Positions 1-12,035 of a stretch of 64,000 nt of DNA are shown piece after piece. The notes beneath the pieces are model-generated. The model made no database searches, was not told the origin of the DNA, and saw nothing but the letters and a program-made list of their open reading frames with translations. Position 1 is the stretch's first letter, and each line of letters opens with the position of its first letter. This stretch comes from Rhytidiadelphus loreus (taxonomy: Eukaryota; Streptophyta; Bryopsida; Hypnales; Hylocomiaceae), in contig OX344762.1 in assembly GCA_947034895.1 (NCBI GenBank), positions 88,158,981 through 88,222,980 on the forward strand. Reading direction: 5' to 3'. The translations under genes and the position numbers were made by a program.

Positions 1-158
1 TTTAGAAGGAAAGACTTCAAAGTTTGATTACTTTATCATAGGCTCAATTTTTATAAGCAAATAGTTTTCCAATAGAATCATTGTTGTATTGATGCATCTT
101 ATTGGTGACTTCAGTATCACTTCTTCTAATTCTTTAATTTGGAGTTACTAGTGGAACT

Positions 159-1275
159 TTAACCCCTAAAGGGCCAAAGTCCCCTTGGGGGACAAAATGG
201 AAATCGGGTAGGCTATTACTACTATAATTTTTTTTAAAAGATAGAATTTTGTAAGGACAACATGGAAAAAAAATTCATGAAAATTGGTTTTGTCATTCAA
301 AAGTTATCGCTAATCTTGTACAATTTACACATCAGGGGTAGCATGGGCACAATTGACTTTCTAAAATTTGATGAAGGGCAAGGAGGTGCATGGGTGAGGG
401 GTAGTGGGAGGCAGGCCTAATTTTTGAAGGAGCGGGCTAAGGAGGGCTAGGGAGCAAAGAAGGGTTCAGTGGGGGAGCTAAAAAAAGTGCGGGAGCTAGG
501 GGGAGGAGAACGGGGAAAGGGGGAAACAGGGGGACAGAGGAACAGGAAGGGGAACGAGGAGGGAAGAAGGGAATGTGGAGGAGAGGGGAACATGGAGGTT
601 CTTCGTAACTTACAGTTTCTAATGATTGGAACAAACCGGGAACATATCGGGAACAACCCCCAACCCTTTTTCCATGCCATGTCCGAAGCCATAATCCGTA
701 ATTTCTTCACATTTTGCTTCTAAATTCCATAAGAAATAGAGTTTTTGTTTTTTTCCAAATTTTCTTTTTTGAGATTGTAAAGGCACACTATATTTTTCAA
801 TCCACCATTTGGATTTTTGAGTTTCAAAATTATGTGGTGGAGAACTTGCTCAAAAATTTATGTGAGGCATTGAGAACTTTCCGACATTGTTGCATAGCAA
901 GATTTATTTGGATGTGTTCCATGTCTTTTTTTTCCTTGAAATTCTTTTTAGACATGCCTAACATGATTTAGAATATGATAAATTTTTAAATTCAGCACCC
1001 ATAGTGGAAAAAGTTACCACAATCAATGGTCAAAGGCAGCTGAAGTTGTCGGGCACAGTGAAAAAAAAAACTTTCACTTTAAATGCCTATATCTTTCAAT
1101 CCGTACGGTCAAATGTGACAAAAATTTTACCACTTCTTCTTCTACAAGTTTAGTAAAAGATACTATGGTTAGATTTATAAAAAAAACATTTTGTTGAAAA
1201 ATTTGATGAACGCAGCAGTAGGGGCAGTTTTCAATGGCTTTTGACAGAAAATGGTCTTGGTCCTATAGGGGTTAA
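159..1275. mobile_element. TTAA-flanked inverted-repeat element, copy A
   Basis: A 1.1-kb element with inverted ends. The left end reads TTAACCCCTAAAGGGCC and the right end reads GGTCCTATAGGGGTTAA. TTAA sits at both borders. It has no coding capacity that I can see. A G-rich stretch at about 365-600 looks like extra material compared with the ~0.93-kb relatives at 35.8, 48.3 and 49.7 kb. Shared internal text includes the tract that begins GGGGGACAAA just inside the left end. TTAA target sites and CCC-starting termini are the hallmark of piggyBac-type elements, so this may be a non-autonomous member. That class assignment is inference. Confidence 0.75.
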
Positions 1276-3594
1276 GAGAACACTCTTTATGTATGCCAAT
1301 CATTCTACAAAGATTGGAGTTTAACTCTCTTTGCATCTTATAGGCAAGAACTTGAGTGGTGCATTATCGCAAATCATAGATATTTACTATAGATATACAA
1401 AAATTTAAAATTTAAAATCTATTAGCATTTTTTGTGTGAATAAAGTCAAATAGGCAATTCAATTTTGACTTTGATAACTCAATTAGAGTCAATTTACATT
1501 GTAAGTCCAATAGACACTAGATTTGAATTAGTGTTAATTGGCCAAGATTGGAAAGGTATCAAGTTGTCTTAGTGATCTTTCAATCCAATTGTCATCTTTT
1601 TTGTTTTTGAGACTATAAGTGTAATTGTCAATTCATTCTTCAAACAATTCATATAATTGGTATGACTCACTTGCAAATTTTACTTGTACTTTCCTTCAAG
1701 TTGATATTATTGAATTATCAATGTTTTGCTTCAGTTTGTAAAGTATAAATCTTAATTGTATGAACCAAGGCGAGCACCTATGATTTCTAATTGTCAATTG
1801 TCTCTTTGCAGAGCTAGCATAGGGAGTGTCCAGAAATAGTTTGCAAGACAAATTGTATATTGCAATGGAGATTGAATTCCGTCCATATGTATGAAAGAGA
1901 GTGAAGAGACAAAGTTGGTCCAATCAAGATATAGAGCAAATAGCATGGACCAAAGATTGGATGCTAATTTGATTTTCTTGAGAAGTTTGTAACTTGGCCA
2001 CTTGCCAAGGATTGGTGAGTACTTGTTTAGAATTGGCATAGTATTTGGTCAATTAGCATAGATTCATAAACCAACAAATAGTCACATTCTCTAGAATTGT
2101 ATGTGTAGGAGATAATTTGTATAAGTTTGTAAAAAGAGTGAATGTATTGTAGCCAAGTTATTAGAGTTTAGATTTAGTTGCTAGTCTAGTTGCAATTGTT
2201 GTTTAGGCATGTTGACAAATTAACTGGGTATGGTCTAATTAACAAAAAATTAGCATCTGGCTACATTTGGGTAGAAAGTCTATTTGCATCTACGGAGTAT
2301 GTGTTATAAAGATAAAAGATGTAGAAATTTGACTAGTAAGGTGGTCAAATATGTTAAGCATTTTGTCTATATTGCATGACAAATTCATGAGTGAATTGAA
2401 ATGAGTGCTTAGAATTTTTTTTCCTGTAGCATTGCATATGGAGTGGCCGAATAAAGCTTATTGAGTTGTTGTGCATAGACAATTGGTTGACATAAAAATT
2501 CCAAGCTAATTGAAAAGAAAAAATCCTAACCTTTTATTCTCTACATTATATCAAGACAAATTGACATACAATATAGAAATTCAATTCACTTAATAATAGC
2601 AATTAGGCTAATAAAATAGTCACAAAAGCAATAAACAAAATATATAAATTTATATATAAATGTAGAAGGTCATTTGATTAAGTGATAGTATATGTACATT
2701 CATTTGACAAATTGAAATTTAGAATTGAAGATTTGCCCTCTAGAATTGCTAAATGTCAATTTTTATTCTACACTTGTAAGACTTTGACTACATTCATATA
2801 TCAATAGCAAGGGGGGACAAAATGCCTTGAATGTAAGAGCATTAATTTGTGCTTTGAATAAAAAAATTTGATTGTTAAATTTTCATAAGAAGCCCAAATT
2901 AATCATCTTTTCTACTTTTAAAGGATAGATGAAGCTCTAAAATGATAGATGAATTGACTTTCCTTATTAAAAAACCCTACTATATAGGGATCTTTGGGAT
3001 TGTTAAATAAAACAAACTCTAATTCACAATTACTCATATAGTTGATTTATTGGCTTTAGACCAAAGGAGAGAAAACATTAGTAGAAGCTATCTGTGAGGA
3101 TGTTTAAGTAGGACCTTATATTACTCAAAAAACAAATTAAGGGCATTTGTCTAGAATCTCATGTAGCTTTGTTGTTTTTTGTATATTGCCTATGAAATTT
3201 TGTTGTGTAATTATTGCAAATTTTAAATAAAATCAAGTGTTTGTAGAGAATATATATGTCTATTGGAATGCCAATAAAATGATTTGAAAATTGGCATTTT
3301 TGCCACCTAACTTTTGGGAGGGTGTCATGTAAAAAAATTGAATCAAGGACAACCAATCAAATCAAATATCAATTTTAGAAGGTTATTTCTCCTTATTATA
3401 GTGTAGCTAGATTTAAAACCATCCCATAGAGATTCTTGATTGTAATGTACAACTTCTGTTCATGAAAGCTAGGATTGATTCTAGATACATCCACTTTCAT
3501 CACTGACTTAAAAAATTCCTAGTTCTACTAGTAGAATGGTGTCCATAGAACACCAAGCTTTGACATGGCACCTTGGTGCTCTAGGAAAACCATC
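1276..3594. other. AT-rich intergenic DNA without a supported gene
   Basis: No ORF here has convincing length or composition. CAATTG and ACAATTG-like words are frequent between 1480 and 2760. The part at about 2880-3060 resembles 35211-35390 (shared text around TGATAGATGAATTGAC), so this is an old dispersed repeat rather than unique sequence. Confidence 0.6.
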
Positions 3595-5530
3595 CTAGTA
3601 GGGCTTATTCATACAATCCTCCAAAAATGAATTCTACGAGAATTTAGATTCTCATTGTGACTACCAAGTGAACAAGGTCCGACTAAAATTTTTAAGATAA
3701 AAAATAGGAGTCCTGCTCATATCCTTATTTGAATGAGCACACCCTTTTAGATCCCACAATTTTTCTTAAAAGGTGGTGTGTCAATATCTACAATTTAAAA
3801 AACATTGTCCATTAAGAAAACATGGAAGTATATACAAAGAGTTGAGCATAGAGTTCAACAATATAAAGTAGAAGTGCCCTTGGTGATATTATGGTGCATT
3901 TGGCATCAAATTTTGTATATTGCAAGACATAAGATTGAATATATATTCTTTTGCATTATTTAGCCCCCTAAAGGACCAATTGAAACAACATTTTTGTCAA
4001 CATAGAAAATTTGGGCAGCTCATTAAGAAAGTAATTTTCATTTAAAAAAATAAAATTTCACACAACATGTAGGCAAGGAGTAGCTTTAAGGCACAACAAT
4101 TTTCATAACTTTTGACTACATGGTTAAAAAGTTATTGTATGATTTGTAGTTGTTTTCTCAATTTAGGTGGCTTAGGTAGTTGAGAAAAAATCACTTTTTC
4201 AAGAAACAAATTTTTTTAATTGGTTGTTAAGATTTATATATGAGTGGAAAGCTTTTAATCGTCCCATTTTAGTTAATGAGATGAAAGTTATGAGGAGTTT
4301 TTGTTTGTGGGCAATTATGGAATTTGTACTCTAAAATAAAATTTGAAGTCCTTTATTTAAGTGAATTTTAAATATTTTTTGAAAAAATAAAATCATAGGA
4401 TGTAGATTGTTTATTATAACATTACAACCATTGGAATTATCATTTTTCAATTCCATAATTAAATTCTTAACAATTCAATTAGTATTTTAAATCATTCTCT
4501 ACTTCTTCTACTTACTATTTTTTTCAAACATGAATATGAAGTGTTTTCTTTTTAAAACTTTTTTAATTATATGTATTCCAAACTTAATTCTTCAATATAT
4601 CATGGAGAGTTGCAAGTTTTAGATCTATAAATTTTTACATAAATGTTTGAAAGTTGAAATCTAACCATTTGGGAAGAGTTGGAAATACTTTGCTTTGAAA
4701 TCCAAGTATCATGATCTTGCATTTGGTAAGGTTATTTATTCTACAATTTTAGGAAGGTGTATTCTAATAAGTTGATTAAAGAATTCCACCAAGGCTTTTT
4801 TTTTTTTGGCTTTCTAGTGCTAGATTGCACCAAAAAATAAAATCTGGTCAAAAAATGGCAGAAAAATGTCCAGGAAAAATGGATGAAATTGCCAAAAAAT
4901 TTCAAATAAAAAAAAAATCTTTGATAAAATTGTCAGATTGTAAATGAAAACCAAATTGTAGACATGTGATATGTGTTAATTTGATATTTTCTATCCAATA
5001 TGTGGATGAATGTTGAAATTTGGAGCACTACTATAACATTTTATATTGACACTTTGGCACTTCTAAGAAAATGAAAAAAAATGCTCTAGAGCTTGCCGTT
5101 GGATTCATTAAAAAATAAATATAGATGGAGAATTTAGCCATGTTTCAGAGAGTAGTATTTTAAGGTAGTTTTGAACCTATAAACATGAAAGAACTTTAGG
5201 GATTAATGACCTCATTATTTTTGCAACCATACAAATATCACAACTAAAAAATTATAGTGAAACAAACTTGAGCTTGAAATTAGATATCCAAACCTTTCCA
5301 ATGATACATTGCAAACAAACATAAAATTATAATAAAAATTAGTTGAATTCAAAGTTACCAATAGCATCTAGTAGATCTAGCACTAATTGATCATATAATT
5401 ATTAAAAGTGAAAAAAAAGGTTCAATATGTATTTTCAAATTTATAATAATTTCAACTTTTGTAAAGCCTATTTGTTTTGATTTTAGCTACTCACCTTAAA
5501 CATAAGTCTCTCACATAACTTCATCTCTAA
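3595..5530. repeat. Segmental repeat, partner of 12036-13665
   Basis: About 1.9 kb aligns by eye with 12036-13665 in the same orientation. Shared landmarks include GGACCAATTGAAACAACA near 3975 and 12430, and the AATCATAGGATGTAGATTG tract near 4390 and 12850. This copy has about 290 extra bases (about 4790-5095) that the partner lacks. The tract also carries the words ATCTCACCATTGGAATTA-like and CCTAAAGGACC, which are found in the TTAA-flanked family, so it may include an old decayed element. No gene is visible. Confidence 0.65.
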
Positions 5531-5925
5531 AAAAAGTTACAAAGAAATTCATTCATATATAAGGTAGAACATTCTATTTCCACCTCCCTATCATTCTATT
5601 TACAAGCCCTATTTTTTTAATCCAAATCAACATGTTCATAATCCAATTTCAATGAAGCCAACTCATCTTTTGAGATATTGATGAACTCTCATCCCTTGGA
5701 TTTATACTATTTCAAGAATGATTTAAGTATATATCTAGAAACACTCACAAGTAACTATTATTCTTTCACTTCAAATATTCATAAAAAACTCAAATAAAAC
5801 AAATTTGAAGATAACTTTTGTCCAAATGAGTATTTATCCAAAAGGCTAATCAACACAAATTAATCATTATGACTCTTGATAAATGAAGAAGGCGAATTTC
5901 TTTAAAACGTGAATGGATGCAACAA

Positions 5926-7114
5926 ACTTCAAGGTTTGAAAAAGTGCACAAGGGCCCGTCCCTTTAGGGTTACGTGGGACCGGGTTTTCGTAGCCCAACA
6001 AAATTCCCTGTCCTGAGTTAGGGTTTGCACTTCAGAACTCAGCACGATCACCTCCTCCGCTGCAAGCGAGCAGTCTCCGTGCCTTGCCCGCCTCTACTTT
6101 CAGACTGCGACTGGTGGAGTGCGTTACCGCAGGACCCTGAGCCAGGTTCGTCAACTCTCGATTCAGCTTCTCCCCCTCTGGACCTAGCTTGTTATCTCTT
6201 TTGATTTCGGTTAAACAAGCGGACAATCGAGCTTGAAATCTCTTGTGTTATTCATTCCTCTATGCTCGTACCTGGTAGCCTCCAATATAGCTCAAGGACG
6301 TTGCATGCATCTGACTCATCGCAAGCTTCAGAACGTGAATATTTGGCCCAGGGTTTCAGTTTGCTTGTCGTTTGCCGAGGTTAGACCTTATTATGAAATG
6401 AGAATCCAGTTTTCGAGTGTAAGGACAAATATTTAGTTGATGGTTAGCACCTCAGCTCGGTTGCCGTTTTTGAGTCCTTTCCAACACTGGAATTGGATTT
6501 TTTTGGCGGGTATTTGTCGGATTTTGGTAGAGGATTCCTGTGCTGAAAGGTTTGTATTTTTTGGATGCAATTCGAATAAGATAGTAGTTGTCGAAGTTTG
6601 AATGAGTGGGGTTCCAGTCACGACCCTCAATTTCCTTGGACCATGTATGTTGCATCAACAATGTATCTCATGGAATCTCCTTTGACTGTAACAGAGCGTT
6701 GGGGTGTCTACTTTCGTATGAGTCACTTGTTTTGATAACATTTGCGTTTGTGAAGGGCGGCTTTTTAACCCCCGGGTAATGGCCAAATGAATCATTTGCA
6801 GAGGCTTGCGAGTATTGTATTGGTATTGGTAACGTATATTGATAGCGAAGTTGAGAGTCCAAGCAAAAGGGCTACATGTGTCAGCGCTTATGTTTTTCTG
6901 ACAGCTCCCCTTTACACTTTATTCCAAATTTCTCTTAGCATGTTCTCAATTGGTGGTATGTGCTTGAATTTTCCTTTTAACAGATATTGTCAACATCCAA
7001 GTTTGGATTTTGGCAAGACGCTTAGAGAGCGGTCACAGCAATTGATATCCACGTTGAATTGCTGCAGGTAACCGGCCTTGGCGGCTCCAAGTATGTGCCC
7101 GTGTAAGAGCAGAA
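5926..7114 (+). promoter_or_regulatory. Long leader of gene-unit copy 1
   Basis: This conserved 5' module is shared with copies 2 and 4 and with the orphan module at 43.0 kb. Landmarks are TTCGTCAACTCTCGATTCAG near 6147, GTTATTCAT near 6250 and TTTTAACAG near 6975. The TTTTAACAG tract looks like a splice acceptor, so the leader is probably spliced. Open frames inside it differ between copies and are not conserved as protein, so I treat it as untranslated. A 12-codon upstream ORF (7093-7128) starts before the main ATG and runs past it in another frame. Copy 2 has the same arrangement, which would make translation of the main ORF depend on leaky scanning. Confidence 0.5.
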
Positions 7115-7985
7115 ATGTCTGTTACTGAGTACATTGACAAGCGTTGGGAACTTGATTGCGACAAATACGAAGATTTAAACTTAATCGATCTTGAGAAGAA
7201 ACAATTTGCTTATAGGATATGGAGGGAGGATTTTGAAAAGAACCAGAACTCGACGATAGCAAGAAATCGGAAATAAAGGACAATTGGACAGAGATATATC
7301 AGCTGATCGGTTTTGAGAACGTGTTTCAAGGGGTGTGGTTCCAAGGTGTTACCCAACTAGCAGCGCAGCAAGGTTGCCGCTTCTCCGCGATTCCTGTCAC
7401 TCTTTCAGTTCTTGTGTCTTTTTGCCACCATTGTGGGAGTTTATTTGAAGATATCAAAGGTGCGGGACCTTGAACAAAGTTTACGCAAGGACCGACTTCA
7501 TTCCAAGGTATTAGTACTTCCTTCGTGGCAAGGAGTTGAAGATAACATCTGTAGTGCCATGTAACTTCGAATTGCAGGTTCTAACGAAAACCCAATTATA
7601 TCATATGTGTGACTCATTACTGTGCTTGTACTTTGTTATGCAATGTATCCTAAAGCAGTATCCGTGGGTTATCATGTGGCCTCTTTGTATGATGTTATTA
7701 GTGGAATTTATACTTTGCGAACGTATCGTTTGTCTCATCGTGCCATATCGGTTTCTTCAGGGTCTGCAATCCTTCATCAGTGCATGTGAGCGTCACGGCG
7801 TAGACTTTGACTTCGTTGCAATTGGAGCAGCGGCTGCAAGGTCTAGTCTGTGGATGCGTGTCGAGTTTGACAAAGCCTCGGTGGTATCTAGAAAACATAG
7901 GATTGTTCTGCTGGTGTCGTCGACCATCACCTCAATTCTCTTTTCTTGGTTGACTCATTCGATCATGTGTGGCGAATACGTGTGA
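7115..7985 (+). pseudogene. Membrane-protein ORF, copy 1, frameshifted
   Basis: This is the first ORF of unit copy 1, with exon 1 at 7115-7507 and exon 2 at 7761-7985. Compared with copies 2-4 it lacks one base near 7249 and has one extra base near 7418-7424. The reading frame is lost after about 45 codons and a TAA follows at 7274-7276. The two changes cancel, so exon length stays 393 nt and the frame is correct again before the exon ends. Exon 2 is fully open and encodes a soluble segment and a C-terminal hydrophobic helix ending in MCGEYV. The exon 2 acceptor reads TTTCTTCAG|GG, as in copy 4, rather than TTTTTTCAG|GT as in copies 2 and 3. No functional full-length product is expected. A short N-terminal peptide, or a product restored by unusual splicing, cannot be excluded. 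Confidence 0.7.
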
Positions 7986-8007
7986 GCAGCTTGGCTGAAG
8001 AATTCTG

Positions 8008-8680
8008 GTAAGGGTTGCAAGTACCCTATTATTGCCAAGTTTCTCTGATTATCCGCTTTATTGAGCTTTTCGAAACAAATGTGAAGTTGTTCCGACACCT
8101 GAGCGCTCCGACATCTGTCCATATTGTGAATGACAGTTTAGTTTCTTTTGAAGAGTACTGACAAGAAATGATGTAGTCAAATATTTTAGCATTCGTCTCT
8201 ATTTTGGATAGAACTATCTTTTCATTCACGTATTTGGATGAGTTTCATTTAAAATTGACAATTTCATCCGAAGTATTTTTAAAAATTGGAAGAACTTATC
8301 TCATTTTTCTTCAAAATGCCTAAAAAACCCTGGTGGATGATGAACGGAGTGCTTCCAGCAAATGCTTTGTATGAACACCTTCTCATTCATCCAAGCAATT
8401 CTTGAATCTCTAAAAGATGACCTTTCTTTCCAAGCAATTCATTGAACTTGACGAAAAGAATATTTTTGTACAAAGATATAAGTTAAAATGTCTAAAAGGA
8501 TTCAGTTGTTCGAAGGTTAATGCATCTCCCACTACGAGTAATATGTATGTCAATTGGAGTATTTTCACGGAGCGCCTAGACATAAGATGTAGTATTTGGG
8601 TCCATTTGATGTCATATTCAGCTCAGTTCCTATGGGGAGAAGACTGGATTTTAATAACGATACGTGGTTTGTATTTTCAG
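8008..8680 (+). other. Inter-ORF intron of copy 1
   Basis: The donor AATTCTG|GTAAGG lies 22 nt after the stop of the membrane ORF, and the acceptor TATTTTCAG lies 31 nt before the ATG of the second ORF. The same donor and acceptor positions are kept in the other three copies. If this intron is spliced, both ORFs sit on one mRNA. The first stop would be closer than about 50 nt to the junction, a position that usually escapes nonsense-mediated decay. The intron contains a sequence (GAGCGCTCCGACATCTGTCC region) related to the 230-bp TTAA element at 26816-27045. Confidence 0.55.
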
Positions 8681-8711
8681 GTGACGAGGCAGTGGAAACA
8701 CATCCTATACG

Positions 8712-9101
8712 ATGATTGAAACAACAATTATCAACTCAACCGGACATGCGCTTGAACTTAAAGAGGGAAATGCAGGTGTGTTCCAGCTTCTGACACGTTT
8801 ATCGGATGGAAAGCGTTTTGTGCTAAAGATTGATCTTAATGCAACATATCGAGATTATATTGTCTATATCCTACATGGTTCTGACCAACCAACGGCGATG
8901 TTCTTTTCAATTGATGAATGCATCAAGTACAATGTTTTGACCGTGGTGAAAGAAGCCTCGGTAGATGACAAGAAGGGGGTTATAGAGCCGGGGTCAAAGT
9001 ATGGATATAATCGAGAAGAACGCTCGATGAAGTTAGGAGTTTCAGAATCTGTTCCTTGGTGGAGGCACGCTTGGAAATGCTTGAAAGACCTAATGCTGTG
9101 A
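8712..9101 (+). CDS. Small EGNAG/NATYRDY protein, copy 1
   Basis: The second ORF of unit copy 1 encodes 129 residues. It starts with a beta-rich segment (residues 1-50) that carries LKEGNAG at 16-22 and LNATYRDY at 42-49, then an IDEC motif near 67-70 and a TVVKEAS strand near 77-83. The tail is basic and Trp-rich (PWWRHAWK at 115-122). The layout matches a family of small plant proteins of unknown function that I recall as DUF7748. That name is from memory and was not searched. There is no signal peptide or membrane helix, so it is probably cytosolic. The ATG was chosen because it is the first after a conserved acceptor and because the protein begins at the same place in copy 3, which differs at only a handful of residues. 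Confidence 0.75.
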   Translation: MIETTIINSTGHALELKEGNAGVFQLLTRLSDGKRFVLKIDLNATYRDYIVYILHGSDQPTAMFFSIDECIKYNVLTVVKEASVDDKKGVIEPGSKYGYNREERSMKLGVSESVPWWRHAWKCLKDLML

Positions 9102-9364
9102 GAGATTCAGTTCAGAACGAATATGTTTGGGTTACTCATCACCAGTTCAAGCTAATCTGTCCTTTTCTGGAGCAGGCCATGGTTTCTCCCTCTCTGAACA
9201 TGGAAGCCTTGGTTGGGTCTTTGGATTAGTGCTGAGTGTGCAACATTTGAGATTCCTTTTTTGTATCTGTATCTATTTTACACATATTATATATATTTAC
9301 ATGTATATTTCTTATATTTGTTTCCTTATAATTTTGTCACTTTCAAGTTGTGTGGCTATTACAT

Positions 9365-9370
9365 AATAAA
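9365..9370 (+). terminator. Poly(A) signal, copy 1
   Basis: An AATAAA in the conserved context ACATAATAAAGACTG follows the second ORF. The same signal is present at 29949 and 48050. Copy 2 has lost it because its homology ends at 22770. Confidence 0.55.
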
Positions 9371-9419
9371 GACTGTCTGAGCAAATGTTACAGTTCCTCA
9401 AAAGTTTTGAAGCTCGCCT

Positions 9420-9790
9420 ACGAGTTGTGTCTTAGGCAAGTGACTGAGTGTCTTAGGCAAGTGTCTTAGGCAAGTGACTGAGTGGACATGTTTACGAGGA
9501 TTTATGTGTTTTGAATTATTTTTTCACCATTTTTGGGTTTACCGGTTACTTAATTCCTTGATCTTTTGTTGAACCCTTGGTGAGCGGAGATGTTCTGCTC
9601 TTGCCACTGCTTGTCCGATTGCAAGTTGTGTCCAAATTGTAAGCTGCTGGTCTAATTTGTAAGTACGTAGGGTCCATATTACAAGTTGCTGGGGCCCAAT
9701 TGCAAGCCAACTGGTCTGAATTGCACGCTCAGTGGGTCCGAATTTGCAAGTCAACTGGATGCCATGACTCAACTATGTTTTCATGGGCAC
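9420..9790. repeat. Degenerate short tandem repeats after copy 1
   Basis: TCTTAGGCAAGTG occurs three times at about 9430-9480. It is followed by degenerate ~22-25 nt units around the words GGTCTGAATTGCAAG and AACTGGTCTG. Copy 3 has a shorter version at 29,990-30,300, so this block belongs to the duplicated unit. Confidence 0.5.
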
Positions 9791-10321
9791 GAATGCAAGA
9801 ATTGTTTACAGAAGTTGGCTCTCATTTAAGGGTCACTATACCGACAGAGAGGAGACATCAGGAGGCGGATGGAAGCCTTCAACTTCCTGCATGCAAAACA
9901 ATGTACTGATGACGGCCAGGGAGTATTGCTTGGCCCCGACAGAGGGAAAACGCTGAATTTTTATTTATTTGCTATGCATAATAAAATAAGCAAATTTTGA
10001 ATTCATATTCGCAATTGGATGCTCCAAATGAGCTAGGAGAGGTGTAGAAGTTAAATTAATCAAGCACAAAATTGGAAATCTTTTTTTACATGCACCCCTC
10101 GAATGACTTATGGGGGACGAGCGAGGAGATCGGCTCACCCCGGCCCTGATGACCCAGGTGCTATTTCCCATTTGAACCCGGCATCGACTCTAAACGATTG
10201 GAGGGTAGTAAATGACCATGCGGATCATCTTAGCGTGTTGCTCGAAATACTAGAAGTAGGCGTAGAACTCAAATGCACTCCGAATTTCAAGAAATACCCA
10301 GAGACATCGAGACACACTCAC

Positions 10322-11436
10322 CTTTTGATTCCACATGCGTGGGATATGAACCCCTAAGTGCCAAAACGACCAGAAATGGCCACTTCCATGTCTAATGGAG
10401 TTGCAAGAAATCAAACCACTCAAGCACGGTAACAAAGGTACCGGACCCACATTATTGAACAGGCGAAATACGATGTCAAAGAATTGACAAATAGCTTCCA
10501 AACAAAACTTTCTACTTTGAGCTTGGGCACTTAGGGGGTTCATAGATTCACCTCCAGAGCCTCGTGCATTCGCCGATGTGAATGTAAGTACTCCACCACG
10601 CCCCAAAACACCGGTGGACTCCACTCATTCGTGCTCTTCAAGATATCAAAAGGGCCTCGCCCTGATCGAAGAGCCTCCACCACCTCCGCCCTCTTCTGTT
10701 TTCCAGATTTCTTACGAGGCTTTTCGTTCGGCACAGGATTCTCATCCTCTTCCAGATGGAGCACTGTGCCTGCATCATCCATGGCCATCGCAAGTGAGGA
10801 AGAGAAATACGGAGCTCGTAAGGATGACGTCCAAAAAAACTTGAGCAACCGAGCATAAGGAGCTTTGTTTGCACCGAAACTGGAATCATTGACCCTGAGT
10901 GCACAAATAAATTGCAGACGATTTCCTGCACAAACCAAAACAATACAACACACGTAAACTGAGAACGCGGATTATTATAAAATAAACAACCCTACCTCAC
11001 GGATCCCTACAGTCAATGTTGGCTTCAATTAAGATGCGCGCCACACCGACACAGCCAAAACCGAAACTGGCAGAAACGTCCGCCCACTATACAGCATGAA
11101 AGAAACCCCAAATTCGACGCCCTACAAACCTCCCGCAATCAAACTTCACGAGAACACAGCCGGAAAAAAACACAATAAATCGATTCTAGCAAGAGGGACG
11201 CCCAAGCACGCACCTCCACATGCGCCATTCCCATCAAACAAATTAAGACGCTGCGATGCTCCACGGAAAGCTACTCGTCTCTGATTGCTGGAAAACCCAA
11301 GCGCGACCTCCCTGCTCGGAATGATTTGAAATGTTTTGTGGCTTGGATTGGATGCCGAAAAAACTACCCCGGACTTGGAATTGCGTGTCAAGGGGCTGCG
11401 ACAAGCCACTTGGCAGCATATCCCCATGCCAGACAT
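10322..11436 (-). pseudogene. 5' part of a plastid-targeted PPR-like gene
   Basis: Exon 1 (11436-11214, starting MSGMGICC) encodes a Ser/Arg-rich N-terminus typical of a transit peptide. A donor GAG|GTGCGT in phase 1 joins it to exon 2 (10925-10552, acceptor TTTGTGCAG). Together they give 199 codons. The second half has a basic linker (KPRKKSGKQKR) and a helical stretch with LRSGRGPFDILKS, then a segment ending RRMHEALE that looks like the first helices of an alpha-solenoid (PPR-type) protein. Exon 2 ends at a donor, GGAG|GTGAAT. A possible third exon of 70 nt (10391-10322) ends in a consensus donor AAAAG|GTGAGT. No further exons can be found before the 3' end of unit copy 1, so the gene seems cut short. 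It could instead be the start of a gene with a very different 3' end. The function is unknown, and the PPR assignment is tentative. Confidence 0.5.
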
Positions 11437-11576
11437 CGCAAAAAGGATGCCTACCTAAGGAATCATGGCCATGTACACAAGCGGTTGCTGCAAACAGAGT
11501 CTGCAGACGACGAAGGAATGCCCCGGGATTCAGAACCAGAAACCAGAAAACCTGCAATACCCTCTAGAGTCTAGAC

Positions 11577-12035
11577 CTAGACCGGAACTCTAGGCAGCAA
11601 AGTATCCTCGCCCGAAATCATCCTCGTGTTTCCTCCAAACCACCACTTGCTTCGCCAATTCGTATCAGAAAAAGTCGACCTCAAACGCAGACGCGATCCA
11701 GATGCAGTTACAGTGCACATTATTATTGACATAAAATCATAAGTTATTTTATTCAACATTCACAAAAATTCATCTTTTAAAATCATGAAAACATCACATA
11801 AAATATGGGGTTCTTATAGTGTATATTGTAGTAGGTCAAATTGAAGTCTCCTATTACAATAGTCTTTTATTAAATATACCACTCTTGTAAGTTCTATTCA
11901 ATGTAGAACTAAAATTCAATATGTACCTACGTCATTATGCAATAGTTCGTTGTCCAACTTCTCCAATTGCATTGCAATGTATTTCAACAATTGAGTTTTT
12001 GCTAGTGATAGGATGTTAACTTCATTCTCCGTTAA
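11577..12035. other. Intergenic, no feature seen
   Basis: This stretch lies upstream of the PPR-like gene fragment and becomes AT-rich after 11,710. I see no clear core promoter and no repeat match. Confidence 0.4.

Noticed and set aside
447..710. Pro/Ser-rich ORFs on both strands near 440-720
   Set aside because: They come from a purine-rich tract inside a TTAA-flanked element and have low complexity, with no homologue-like features.
6787..7071. ORF starting MNHLQRLASIV in the leader (also in copies 2 and 3)
   Set aside because: It changes frame and length between copies, is deleted in part in copy 3, and contains an acceptor-like tract. It is best read as leader.
7536..7985. Single unspliced ORF giving a 149-residue protein in copy 1
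   Set aside because: The extra N-terminal part is intron in copies 2 and 3, where reading through ends in another frame. The conserved product uses the acceptor at 7760.
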